Virus record (IMG/VR): IMGVR_UViG_3300030380_001149
Span: 1 to 58,965 of that record
DNA from: a virus
DNA: 58,965 nt
Reading direction: 5' to 3' (one strand)
Positions within the stretch are counted from its first letter, which is position 1. Each line of letters opens with the position of its first letter. The translations under genes were made by a program, and so were the position numbers. Shown one piece after another: positions 43,358 through 49,462 of the stretch. Below the pieces are notes generated by a model. That model did no database searches. It was given only the letters and a program-made list of their open reading frames with translations, and was not told the origin of the DNA.

Positions 43358-43534
43358 ATGGGTATGATGGATGATGCTTGGAAAGAAGCTACCGCTTCTG
43401 TAGGAAAAAAAACTCTCGACAAAAAACAACAAGGCGAATATGTTATCTGTAGTGTTTGTAAAGGGGAAGGTGTTGTATTAGTCGATGACAAAGAAAACTT
43501 CAAAGACAATTCTGTTTTCAGAGATAAGTTATGA
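43358..43534 (+). CDS. Small CxxC protein
   Basis: A 58-residue frame from ATG 43358 (further in-frame ATGs at 43364 and 43367). It contains YVICSVCKGEG, half a zinc ribbon or DnaJ-like CxxCxGxG knuckle, and a charged C-terminal helix. It overlaps the next gene by 50 bases. No strong ribosome binding site, so the start is uncertain. Confidence 0.5.
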   Translation: MGMMDDAWKEATASVGKKTLDKKQQGEYVICSVCKGEGVVLVDDKENFKDNSVFRDKL

Positions 43535-43742
43535 GGATTTTGAAGAGTTCCTAAAACTGCATCTCGATAATATTAAAGATTTAATGCAGACCCTCGACCC
43601 ACGAACCTTAGAACCAGATGATAGACATTTATATATAGACACTGTTTACGCACAATATATATTACATAGAGACAAAGGAAGTCCGTTAACAAAAACTTAT
43701 AAGGATTTTTTAGTTGATGCTATTAAGTTATACGGACATTAA
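43485..43742 (+). CDS. Small acidic hypothetical protein
   Basis: An 85-residue helical protein (ISYEDFEEFLKLHLDNIKDL, RHLYIDTVYAQYILHRDKG). It ends at the start of the next gene (TAATG). Function unknown. Confidence 0.55.
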   Translation: MTKKTSKTILFSEISYEDFEEFLKLHLDNIKDLMQTLDPRTLEPDDRHLYIDTVYAQYILHRDKGSPLTKTYKDFLVDAIKLYGH

Positions 43743-44206
43743 TGTATTTACCACAACCAAATGTATTAGCAGTTTTAGGATATTATAATAGTAAACAAGT
43801 CTTGTTCACAGAACGCAATCCAGAAGAACAATTATTTTGTTATGTTGTTTTGAATTGTATTGAAGATGTTCTCGTGCCACATAATGATAGAAAATCCGCA
43901 TTACTAAAATGTGAAGCTCATAATTGGTTAGTTGGTAATAATAGAGATTTTAATTTAGTATGTGATTGGGCATTATTAGAACCAGAACATATTAGTCAAT
44001 CGTACATCAAAGCATTAAAAAAAGGTCTTGTTAAATTTACCACGAGACAAGTAAAGTGGCAGAAGTATTATAACAATTACTTAGAATTAAAATCTATCAA
44101 CATTCGTGAGAAACGGAGAAGAAAAGGTGAACTCAAACGATTACGAGAAGAGGTACATCAATCAACGACCACTTTTACTTCTACTATTTATATGAGTGTT
44201 ATTTAA
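43742..44206 (+). CDS. Hypothetical protein with basic C-terminus
   Basis: A 154-residue protein: globular N-terminal part (EEQLFCYVVLNCIEDVLVPH, SALLKCEAHNWLV) and a basic helical C-terminus (REKRRRKGELKRLREEVH). It closes the replication operon and overlaps the convergent GNAT gene by 8 bases. A nucleic-acid-binding role is possible. Confidence 0.6.
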   Translation: MYLPQPNVLAVLGYYNSKQVLFTERNPEEQLFCYVVLNCIEDVLVPHNDRKSALLKCEAHNWLVGNNRDFNLVCDWALLEPEHISQSYIKALKKGLVKFTTRQVKWQKYYNNYLELKSINIREKRRRKGELKRLREEVHQSTTTFTSTIYMSVI

Positions 44207-44624
44207 AATATTCAAAATTATAACTGGTCTTATTGTTAGATAACAATTTTGCTCCGTTTCTTAAATGAAACTTTTTAGCCATTTCTGTTTTTGGCGACAA
44301 TGTTACAAATCTTTCAGTTTGTAATATTTGTAATAATTCGTTTAATATAGTTCTGCCATATCCTTTTTCGTATGACCACACTGTATAAAATATAGTAAAT
44401 TCTTTTGCATTTTCTTGTGAGTACATTTCTAATTCTTGCATAGTAATTGGCAACTCAAATGTATTAGCAATACACACAACTGCTTTGTCTTGTATTGTAT
44501 AGATATTTCTACCTTGTGTTGTTCTAAATGTATAACTAACATCTCGCACTGGGTCGTCTTTGATTTTTACTTGTGCTTTGTTCGTTACTTTACTTAGTTT
44601 CGATTTTGTCTGGTGTAACATCAA
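44199..44624 (-). CDS. GNAT-like acetyltransferase
   Basis: A 141-residue protein with a GNAT-like course: strand NIYTIQDKAVVCIANTFELP, strand EFTIFYTVWSYEKGYGRTIL (turn before the acetyl-CoA helix), helix LNELLQILQTERFVTL, and MAKKFHLRNGAKLL near the end. The pyrophosphate loop Q/RxxGxG/A appears only as EKGYGR, so activity is plausible but not assured. It overlaps the small terminase gene by 35 bases. Confidence 0.6.
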   Translation of the reverse strand: MMLHQTKSKLSKVTNKAQVKIKDDPVRDVSYTFRTTQGRNIYTIQDKAVVCIANTFELPITMQELEMYSQENAKEFTIFYTVWSYEKGYGRTILNELLQILQTERFVTLSPKTEMAKKFHLRNGAKLLSNNKTSYNFEYFK

Positions 44625-45102
44625 TTATGTTTTTTGCTTCGCCAATTTTAGACTCTAATTCCTCTAGTCTTTTTTCTAATTGGTCTCTACTCATTCCTTC
44701 CAAAGTTGAATGGGTTATCTGTTTGTGGTCTACATATAATCCTGCTAATTGACCAGAACGATATTCCGCATTAATTGATGCAGTAAATTGTCCTTTAGCA
44801 GAAGATTGGTCTCGTAAATCATCTAGTATTTTGTATCTTCTTAATTTATCTTTCTCATACTTTTCTTTTTCTTCTAACAACTTCTTTTCCATGTATCGGC
44901 AAACATGAGGGTTTGTATCTGGGTTCGTTAACTTCGATGCAAGGACAAAGGCACTTTCTCTTGTCTTAGGAGTGTAACCAGCTTCTAACAATGCATCGGT
45001 CTTTGTTATCTTACCCCACTTCATAACAAGTATATCAATGAACCTTTTTTGTTTGTCTGTAAGGTCTTTAGTTGTACGAACCAATTTACTTCTTTGAGGC
45101 AT
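44590..45102 (-). CDS. Small terminase subunit
   Basis: A 170-residue protein; ATG 45102, or GTG one codon upstream. The N-terminal helix-turn-helix region LTDKQKRFIDILVMKWGKIT, ALLEAGYTP, RESAFVLASKLTNP is the pattern of Terminase_2 / small-terminase DNA-binding domains; a long coiled coil (KKLLEEKEKYEKDKLRRYKI) and a C-terminal helix follow. It should recognise the packaging site and recruit the large subunit at 47407. Unusually it is on the opposite strand, 2.3 kb away, next to the dyad element at 45121. Confidence 0.82.
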   Translation of the reverse strand: MPQRSKLVRTTKDLTDKQKRFIDILVMKWGKITKTDALLEAGYTPKTRESAFVLASKLTNPDTNPHVCRYMEKKLLEEKEKYEKDKLRRYKILDDLRDQSSAKGQFTASINAEYRSGQLAGLYVDHKQITHSTLEGMSRDQLEKRLEELESKIGEAKNIIDVTPDKIETK

Positions 45103-45120
45103 CACGAATCACTTTCTATT

Positions 45121-45380
45121 TCTAAAAATACTATATAGCACTTCCTTAGAAAATAAAAATAAAAAAAAAATTTGCACGAAAAACAATCCTAGAAACAGTA
45201 TTTTTCCCAAAATCTAGGAATTTTTCCCAAAATTTTCCCAAAACTTTTTCTCTGTAATGGTATATTTTCTGGGTTTTTTTCCATTTTCCCAGAAATATGG
45301 TCTCCTTAGAACTTTTTTTTATTTTTTTTTTTCTAAGCAACGACTATATAGGGAAATTGGGAATCTAGGAAATCTAATTG
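45121..45380. other. Dyad/iteron intergenic element, candidate origin or packaging site
   Basis: The 45103-45435 gap has no convincing gene. Outer arms, 45131-45168 and 45314-45351, form an imperfect inverted repeat of about 38 bases (CTATATAG..TT.CTTAGAAAA.AAAAAT with A/T tracts). Between them are three TTTTCCCAAAA copies (45202, 45222, 45233), a fourth TTTTCCCA at 45284, CTAGGAA-type blocks, and a hairpin TTCTGGG (45267-45273) / CCCAGAA (45288-45294). A GGGAA..CTAGGAA copy follows at 45351-45372. It separates leftward terS from rightward genes. Confidence 0.7.
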
Positions 45381-45381
45381 T

Positions 45382-45409
45382 TTGACTATGTGATACGATT
45401 TGATATACT
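45382..45409 (+). promoter_or_regulatory. Early-type promoter of the 45436 gene
   Basis: TTGACT (45382-45387), 16-base spacer beginning ATGTGATA, TATACT (45404-45409), then TATTATATAACAAAGGAG. Shares TATGTGATA-GATTTGATATA with the 14768 promoter. Confidence 0.75.
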
Positions 45410-45435
45410 TATTATATAACAAAGGAGAAAAGAAA

Positions 45436-46032
45436 ATGACAAAATTTAAATTCGAAAAAATAGATACAACTTTCAAAAGTAAAAATTATACTGGAGATGA
45501 ATTTGTTGATAAAGGAGCAATGGTTTATGAATATGAATTTCTTAAAGACCATATTGAAAAAGGTAAAATATATCTTACTGAGCAAGAAAAAGAAATATGG
45601 TCATATATAAAAGATATAGTAGTTGACCTTAAAGTTAGAAGGTTAAAAGATAGTCATATTGCTGGTAAGTTCAAGGATTATGTATGGAAAACCATAGAGC
45701 ATAGAAAGTCACCTACTAACTATGGTTATGCTAATGAAGGTGGTTATACTGATGTTTACCCATATGAAATAGTTAAAGTAGTTAGCGAACAAACTATAGA
45801 GGTAAGAAGATTAGATGCAGAAAAAGATAGTTCAGTAGAACTTAAATGGGTATCTGGTGGTTTTGCTGGACATTGTGTAAATCAAAATGAACAGAAATGG
45901 ATTTATAAGTCTAATGAAAATAATCCTTCTCAAAGAATTAGAAGAAGAAAAGATGGTTATTTTTATTCAGGTCATAATACTAGATTTTATCTTGAGTTTG
46001 CACCAAGAAAATTTCACGACTACAACTTTTAA
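45436..46032 (+). CDS. Early-type hypothetical protein
   Basis: A 198-residue protein; start at ATG 45436 behind AAAGGAG, not the upstream in-frame ATG that lies in the promoter. The middle domain (YPYEIVKVVSEQTIEVRRLD) and SGGFAGHCVNQNEQKWIYKS resembles a conserved phage early protein of unknown function; the C-terminus RKDGYFYSGHNTRFYLEFAP is typical of it. First gene of a small-gene cassette next to the putative origin. Confidence 0.65.
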   Translation: MTKFKFEKIDTTFKSKNYTGDEFVDKGAMVYEYEFLKDHIEKGKIYLTEQEKEIWSYIKDIVVDLKVRRLKDSHIAGKFKDYVWKTIEHRKSPTNYGYANEGGYTDVYPYEIVKVVSEQTIEVRRLDAEKDSSVELKWVSGGFAGHCVNQNEQKWIYKSNENNPSQRIRRRKDGYFYSGHNTRFYLEFAPRKFHDYNF

Positions 46033-46036
46033 ACTA

Positions 46037-46058
46037 GGGGGTGTTTAATTACACCCTC
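46037..46058 (+). terminator. Hairpin after the 45436 gene
   Basis: GGGTGT (46039-46044), loop TTAATT, ACACCC (46051-46056), extended by G-T and G-C pairs. The following tract TCTTATT is short, so partial termination or mRNA stabilisation are alternatives. A ribosome binding site GAGGAG follows. Confidence 0.55.
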
Positions 46059-46079
46059 TTATTAATGAGGAGAAAATAA

Positions 46080-46253
46080 ATGAATAGATACGAAGATTAT
46101 GTAAGACAACAATTTAAAAAATTAGATAATACGATTTATGGTTTTGGTATAGTAATTTCAGATGGCAATGGAAACAGAACTAATAGAATGGAACTAACAC
46201 CACAAAAAGCAAAATTGATAATTAAAATTTTAAAAGAAATTAAGGAGAAATAA
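46080..46253 (+). CDS. 57-residue hypothetical protein
   Basis: ATG 46080 after GAGGAG. The product has a Tyr/Gln helix, a turn IVISDGNGNRTN and a Lys-rich helix. It ends immediately before the next gene (TAAATG arrangement). Function unknown. Confidence 0.55.
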   Translation: MNRYEDYVRQQFKKLDNTIYGFGIVISDGNGNRTNRMELTPQKAKLIIKILKEIKEK

Positions 46254-46457
46254 ATGACTACAGATTATGACTTTATAATTAATGACAGTGGAAGTGTTGT
46301 AGAGTTTATTCCGCAATCTACTGAGGCAGAATATTTTTGGGAAAATAAAGTTGATGCAGAGTTAGGTTTTTTTGCTGAGAAAAATTATGCCAATGATATT
46401 TTATGTGGTATTCTTACAGAAGGATTAAGTTATAAATTAAATACTTTATGGAGATAG
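46254..46457 (+). CDS. 67-residue acidic hypothetical protein
   Basis: Product begins TTDYDFIINDSGSVVEFIPQ; contains AEYFWENKVDAELGFFAEKN. Preceded by AAGGAG and coupled to the next gene by a 10-base overlap. Function unknown. Confidence 0.55.
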   Translation: MTTDYDFIINDSGSVVEFIPQSTEAEYFWENKVDAELGFFAEKNYANDILCGILTEGLSYKLNTLWR

Positions 46458-46669
46458 TCATGAGCAAATATAAAAGTTTGTTGATGGATAGAGAACAAGA
46501 ATTAGATTGTAGGATTTATCTATTCACAAAACGAAAAGATAAAGTAGCAAAACTATTTAAAACTTTACCGCCATCAGTTTGGTCACACAATTTTTGGATG
46601 GAAGTAGGTATTAAATTGGAAAAAGAAATTAAGCTAATGAAGTTGGAGAAAACTAATATTAGTTATTGA
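46448..46669 (+). CDS. 73-residue hypothetical protein
   Basis: Starts MEIVMSKYKSLLMDREQELD; a second in-frame ATG at 46460 (MSKYKS) lacks a better ribosome binding site. Basic/helical with one Cys. Last gene before a stem-loop-rich gap. Function unknown. Confidence 0.5.
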   Translation: MEIVMSKYKSLLMDREQELDCRIYLFTKRKDKVAKLFKTLPPSVWSHNFWMEVGIKLEKEIKLMKLEKTNISY

Positions 46670-46673
46670 TATT

Positions 46674-46758
46674 CCTTACTAGTCATAGTAAGGTTTCTAT
46701 GGTCGTTTTTTTTAACGATTCCTTTGTTGCACTGACCAGTTTTGTCGCTGGTCGGTGC
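46674..46758 (+). other. Three successive stem-loops
   Basis: Stem 1: CCTTACT (46674-46680) / AGTAAGG (46687-46693). Stem 2: TCGTT (46703-46707) / AACGA (46714-46718) across a T tract. Stem 3: 11 bp, GCACTGACCAG (46729-46739) / CTGGTCGGTGC (46748-46758) with one G-T pair and loop TTTTGTCG. Stem 3 is G+C-rich for this genome and lies 16 bases before the nuclease start, so a structured 5' leader or terminator series is possible. Confidence 0.6.
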
Positions 46759-46774
46759 GTTTAGTTAGGAAGTC

Positions 46775-47185
46775 ATGGAAAAGAATTTATGGTATCAACT
46801 TAACTTACTTCAAAAACAAGATAAGGCATGGCATATGACAAGGATAGAAAGCTCTACAATAAACGGAATACCAGATGTTCATGCATGTGTGAATGGCAGT
46901 TCATTCTGGTTAGAGTTAAAGTCAAATGAAGATAAGAATTTTGGTTTATCTAAATATCAAATCATTTGGCAAATAGATTACATCAATGCAGGTGGTTTAG
47001 TTTACAACTTAGTTTTCGCACCCTCGCAGAGGCTGCTCAAACTTATGAGAATTTTGCCCTCGATGTTCACTTTTTGTTCTGGAAAAGAGGACAAGGTCGA
47101 GAGGTTCGAGGTGCTTGACACAGTAAAATACAACAGCGAAAACTTATACAAAATAATTAAGTCGATTCCGATTCGAAACAGCTAG
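46775..47185 (+). CDS. VRR-NUC-type nuclease
   Basis: A 136-residue PD-(D/E)XK protein: helix WYQLNLLQKQDKAWHMTRIE, then NGIPDVHACV (Asp34) and SSFWLELKS (Glu47, Lys49), then QIIWQIDYINAGG. This is the VRR-NUC pattern of small phage nucleases that cut branched or flap DNA. Located just before the large terminase, it could trim packaging intermediates or resolve recombination joints. Shigella-Dalgarno-like TTAGGAAG precedes the ATG. Confidence 0.82.
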   Translation: MEKNLWYQLNLLQKQDKAWHMTRIESSTINGIPDVHACVNGSSFWLELKSNEDKNFGLSKYQIIWQIDYINAGGLVYNLVFAPSQRLLKLMRILPSMFTFCSGKEDKVERFEVLDTVKYNSENLYKIIKSIPIRNS

Positions 47186-47406
47186 TTCGCATAACATACA
47201 TTATGTTAAAAAAAGCCATATGTTCTTGGTTTGTTCTCCATGCATCGGTAAAGAAGGCTCATGGTAATTTTGCAACTGGTCAAGCATTTTTTTTATTTTT
47301 TTTAGGGTCGCAAAAATTTATGTTACTGCATATGCGTGTATAGGTTAAGTAAGATACATATATATAAGAACTAAACATCTAAATTTTTTTATGATATAAA
47401 TATTGC
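47186..47406 (+). promoter_or_regulatory. Leader region upstream of the large terminase
   Basis: A 221-base non-coding gap. It has a small inverted repeat AACATACATTATGTT near 47200, T tracts at 47287-47302, and A+T-rich sequence (ATGATATAAATATTG) just before the start. A late promoter is likely somewhere here, but no clear -35/-10 pair can be defended. Confidence 0.35.
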
Positions 47407-48882
47407 ATGAGTGAAACAGAACATCTAACTACTGATAGATTAAGATTACAAGTTGAAAAATTACATATTGAACATATAAAACTTTGCCAAGATAATTTTT
47501 TATATTTTGTTCAAGAGATGTGGCAAGATTTTATTTGCAGAAAAGAAAAAGAAAAAAGCAAATGGGGTCATCATCAAATCATAGCAAATGAATTTACAAA
47601 AATAGCTTCTGAAAGAAAAGGAAGGCTCATAATAAATATGCCACCTAGACATACTAAATCAGAATTTGCATCTGTGTATTTTCCAGCATGGATAATAGGG
47701 AAGTTTCCAAAATTAAAAATTATGCAAGTATCACATAATACAGAACTTGCTGTACGATTTGGAAGTAAGGTTCGAAACATAATTGATTCTTCTGAGTACA
47801 AACAAATTTTTGGAGATGTAAAACTTCGTGAGGACTCCAAAGCAAAAGGAAGATGGGAAACTAATCAAGGTGGAGAATATTATGCTGCTGGTGTTGGAGC
47901 ATCGATAACAGGTCGTGGTGCGGATTTATTAATTATTGATGACCCACATACGGAACAAGATTCTATGTCCGACTTAGCTATGGAACGAGCATATGATTGG
48001 TATACATCAGGACCTAGACAGAGATTACAACCAGGTGGTTCAATTTTATTAGTTATGACACGATGGGCAGAGGATGATTTGACTGGTAGATTATTGAAGG
48101 CTCAAAAAGAACCCAAAGCTGATTCATGGCAAACAATTTCTTTTCCAGCTATCTTACCAGATGGTAAACCAGTGTGGTCAGAATATTGGGAACTATCTGA
48201 ATTAGAAAAAATAAAAGCATCTTTACCAGTTCGTAATTGGTCAGCTCAATACATGCAAGAACCAACATCCGAGGAAGGTGCGATTATAAAAAGAGAATGG
48301 TGGCAACCTTGGAAGGAAGAACACATACCTAATTTAATTCATGTCATACAAAGTTATGATACTGCGTTTAGTAAAAAAGAAACTGCGGACTATTCAGCGA
48401 TTACAACTTGGGGAGTTTTTTATCCAGACGAAGTAACACCGAATATAATTTTGTTAGATGCGATACGAGGTAAATATGATTTTCCAGAATTAAAAGTTGT
48501 CGCTATGGATGCGTATAAATATTGGGAGGCAGAAAGTGTAATTATAGAACAGAAAGCAAGTGGTGAACCTTTAACACAAGAATTTAGAAGAATGGGTATA
48601 CCAGTGATACCTTTTGTACCAAGTAAGGGTAACGATAAGTTTGCGAGAGTAAATGCAGTAGCACCATTATTTGAAAGTGGTGCAGTGTGGTTTCCTTACG
48701 GAGAAAGTTTTGCAGATGCAGTGATAGAAGAATGTGCAAGTTTTCCTCATGGTGCGAATGACGACTTTGTAGATAGCATGACACAAGCAATGCTTCGGTA
48801 TAGACAAGGCAACTTTGTTGAACTATACTCGGACTATGTAGACAATGAGGATTTACCTCCAAAGGAGTATAGTTACTACTAA
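47407..48882 (+). CDS. Large terminase subunit
   Basis: A 491-residue terminase. ATPase: Walker A-like IINMPPRHTKSE (75-86), Walker B DLLIIDDPH (173-181), and LLVMTRWAEDDLTGRL. Nuclease: SYDTAFSKKE, IIEQKASGEPL and GANDDFVDSMTQAM supply the metal-binding acidic residues of the RNaseH-like domain. Translocates DNA into the prohead and cuts it. Gene order continues with portal, scaffold and capsid. Assembly as a circularly permuted contig is compatible with headful packaging, but the mechanism is not proven. Confidence 0.95.
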   Translation: MSETEHLTTDRLRLQVEKLHIEHIKLCQDNFLYFVQEMWQDFICRKEKEKSKWGHHQIIANEFTKIASERKGRLIINMPPRHTKSEFASVYFPAWIIGKFPKLKIMQVSHNTELAVRFGSKVRNIIDSSEYKQIFGDVKLREDSKAKGRWETNQGGEYYAAGVGASITGRGADLLIIDDPHTEQDSMSDLAMERAYDWYTSGPRQRLQPGGSILLVMTRWAEDDLTGRLLKAQKEPKADSWQTISFPAILPDGKPVWSEYWELSELEKIKASLPVRNWSAQYMQEPTSEEGAIIKREWWQPWKEEHIPNLIHVIQSYDTAFSKKETADYSAITTWGVFYPDEVTPNIILLDAIRGKYDFPELKVVAMDAYKYWEAESVIIEQKASGEPLTQEFRRMGIPVIPFVPSKGNDKFARVNAVAPLFESGAVWFPYGESFADAVIEECASFPHGANDDFVDSMTQAMLRYRQGNFVELYSDYVDNEDLPPKEYSYY

Positions 48883-48995
48883 TGATTACCAAAATAAAAA
48901 ATATATTTAAAAAAATTAAAAGAAGGCTCTTTGGAAAATTGTGCGAGTGTATGCCAAAGAAGAAAAGTAAAAGAGGGAGACCTAAAAAAAAATGA
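48882..48995 (+). CDS. 37-residue basic peptide with AT-hook-like end
   Basis: ATG overlaps the terminase stop (TAATG) and its TGA overlaps the next ATG. The product is Lys/Arg-rich with KRGRPKKK at the end, an AT-hook-like RGRP core. DNA binding is plausible for such a peptide in an A+T-rich genome. Confidence 0.5.
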   Translation: MITKIKNIFKKIKRRLFGKLCECMPKKKSKRGRPKKK

Positions 48996-49462
48996 CTGTT
49001 TATCCAAAAGGCTCAAGAGCAAGAGATTTAGTAGAACAAGATAATCCTACTGGTTATCCAATAGGCTCTGAAGCAGATAAAATTGTAAGAGCTGAAAGAA
49101 GATTAAAAAGAAAAAATAAAAAAAAAATTACTACTAGAGACAGTTACCAACCAAAAAGTAAAGTAACAAAACCTAAAAAAGATAATGGTGCAAGTTTTTC
49201 AGAAAAGTTAGGAGCATTTACAAAAGTCACTGGCATAGACCCAATACAAAATTTATTAGAAGGACCTAGTCGACCAGACATAGATGCACCAGATTTAACA
49301 AATGAAATAAGAGCTAGAGTAGAACAACAAAAAGCAAGAATAGCTTCTGCACCAAAAATGTTTCCTATGTATTATGAAAGAGCTAATAAGGGTAAATTTT
49401 TTAACAAGTCCGTAAAAGCAAAATGCAAATTAGGTAGAAATAAAAAAACAAAGATATACTAA
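48992..49462 (+). CDS. Hypothetical protein between terminase and portal
   Basis: A 156-residue basic protein. It has YPKGSRARDLV and YPIGSEADKIVRAERRLKRK repeats at the start and a C-terminal KCKLGRNKKTKIY. Start overlaps the preceding peptide (ATGA) and its stop overlaps the portal ATG. Similar small proteins occur between terminase and portal genes in marine phages; role unknown. Confidence 0.6.
   Translation: MTVYPKGSRARDLVEQDNPTGYPIGSEADKIVRAERRLKRKNKKKITTRDSYQPKSKVTKPKKDNGASFSEKLGAFTKVTGIDPIQNLLEGPSRPDIDAPDLTNEIRARVEQQKARIASAPKMFPMYYERANKGKFFNKSVKAKCKLGRNKKTKIY

Noticed and set aside
43313-43375. A 20-codon ORF starting near the end of thyX
   Set aside because: Too short, no family and no strong ribosome binding site; at most a translational link to the CxxC gene.
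45146-45340. A 64-codon leftward ORF in the dyad region
   Set aside because: Low-complexity Lys/Phe product generated by the A/T tracts and repeats; the region is better explained as a cis-acting element.
47150-47280. tRNA-like or attachment-site-like sequence (CGATTCCGATTCGAAAC)
   Set aside because: No cloverleaf can be folded around it and no integrase gene is present, so neither a tRNA nor an att site is supported.
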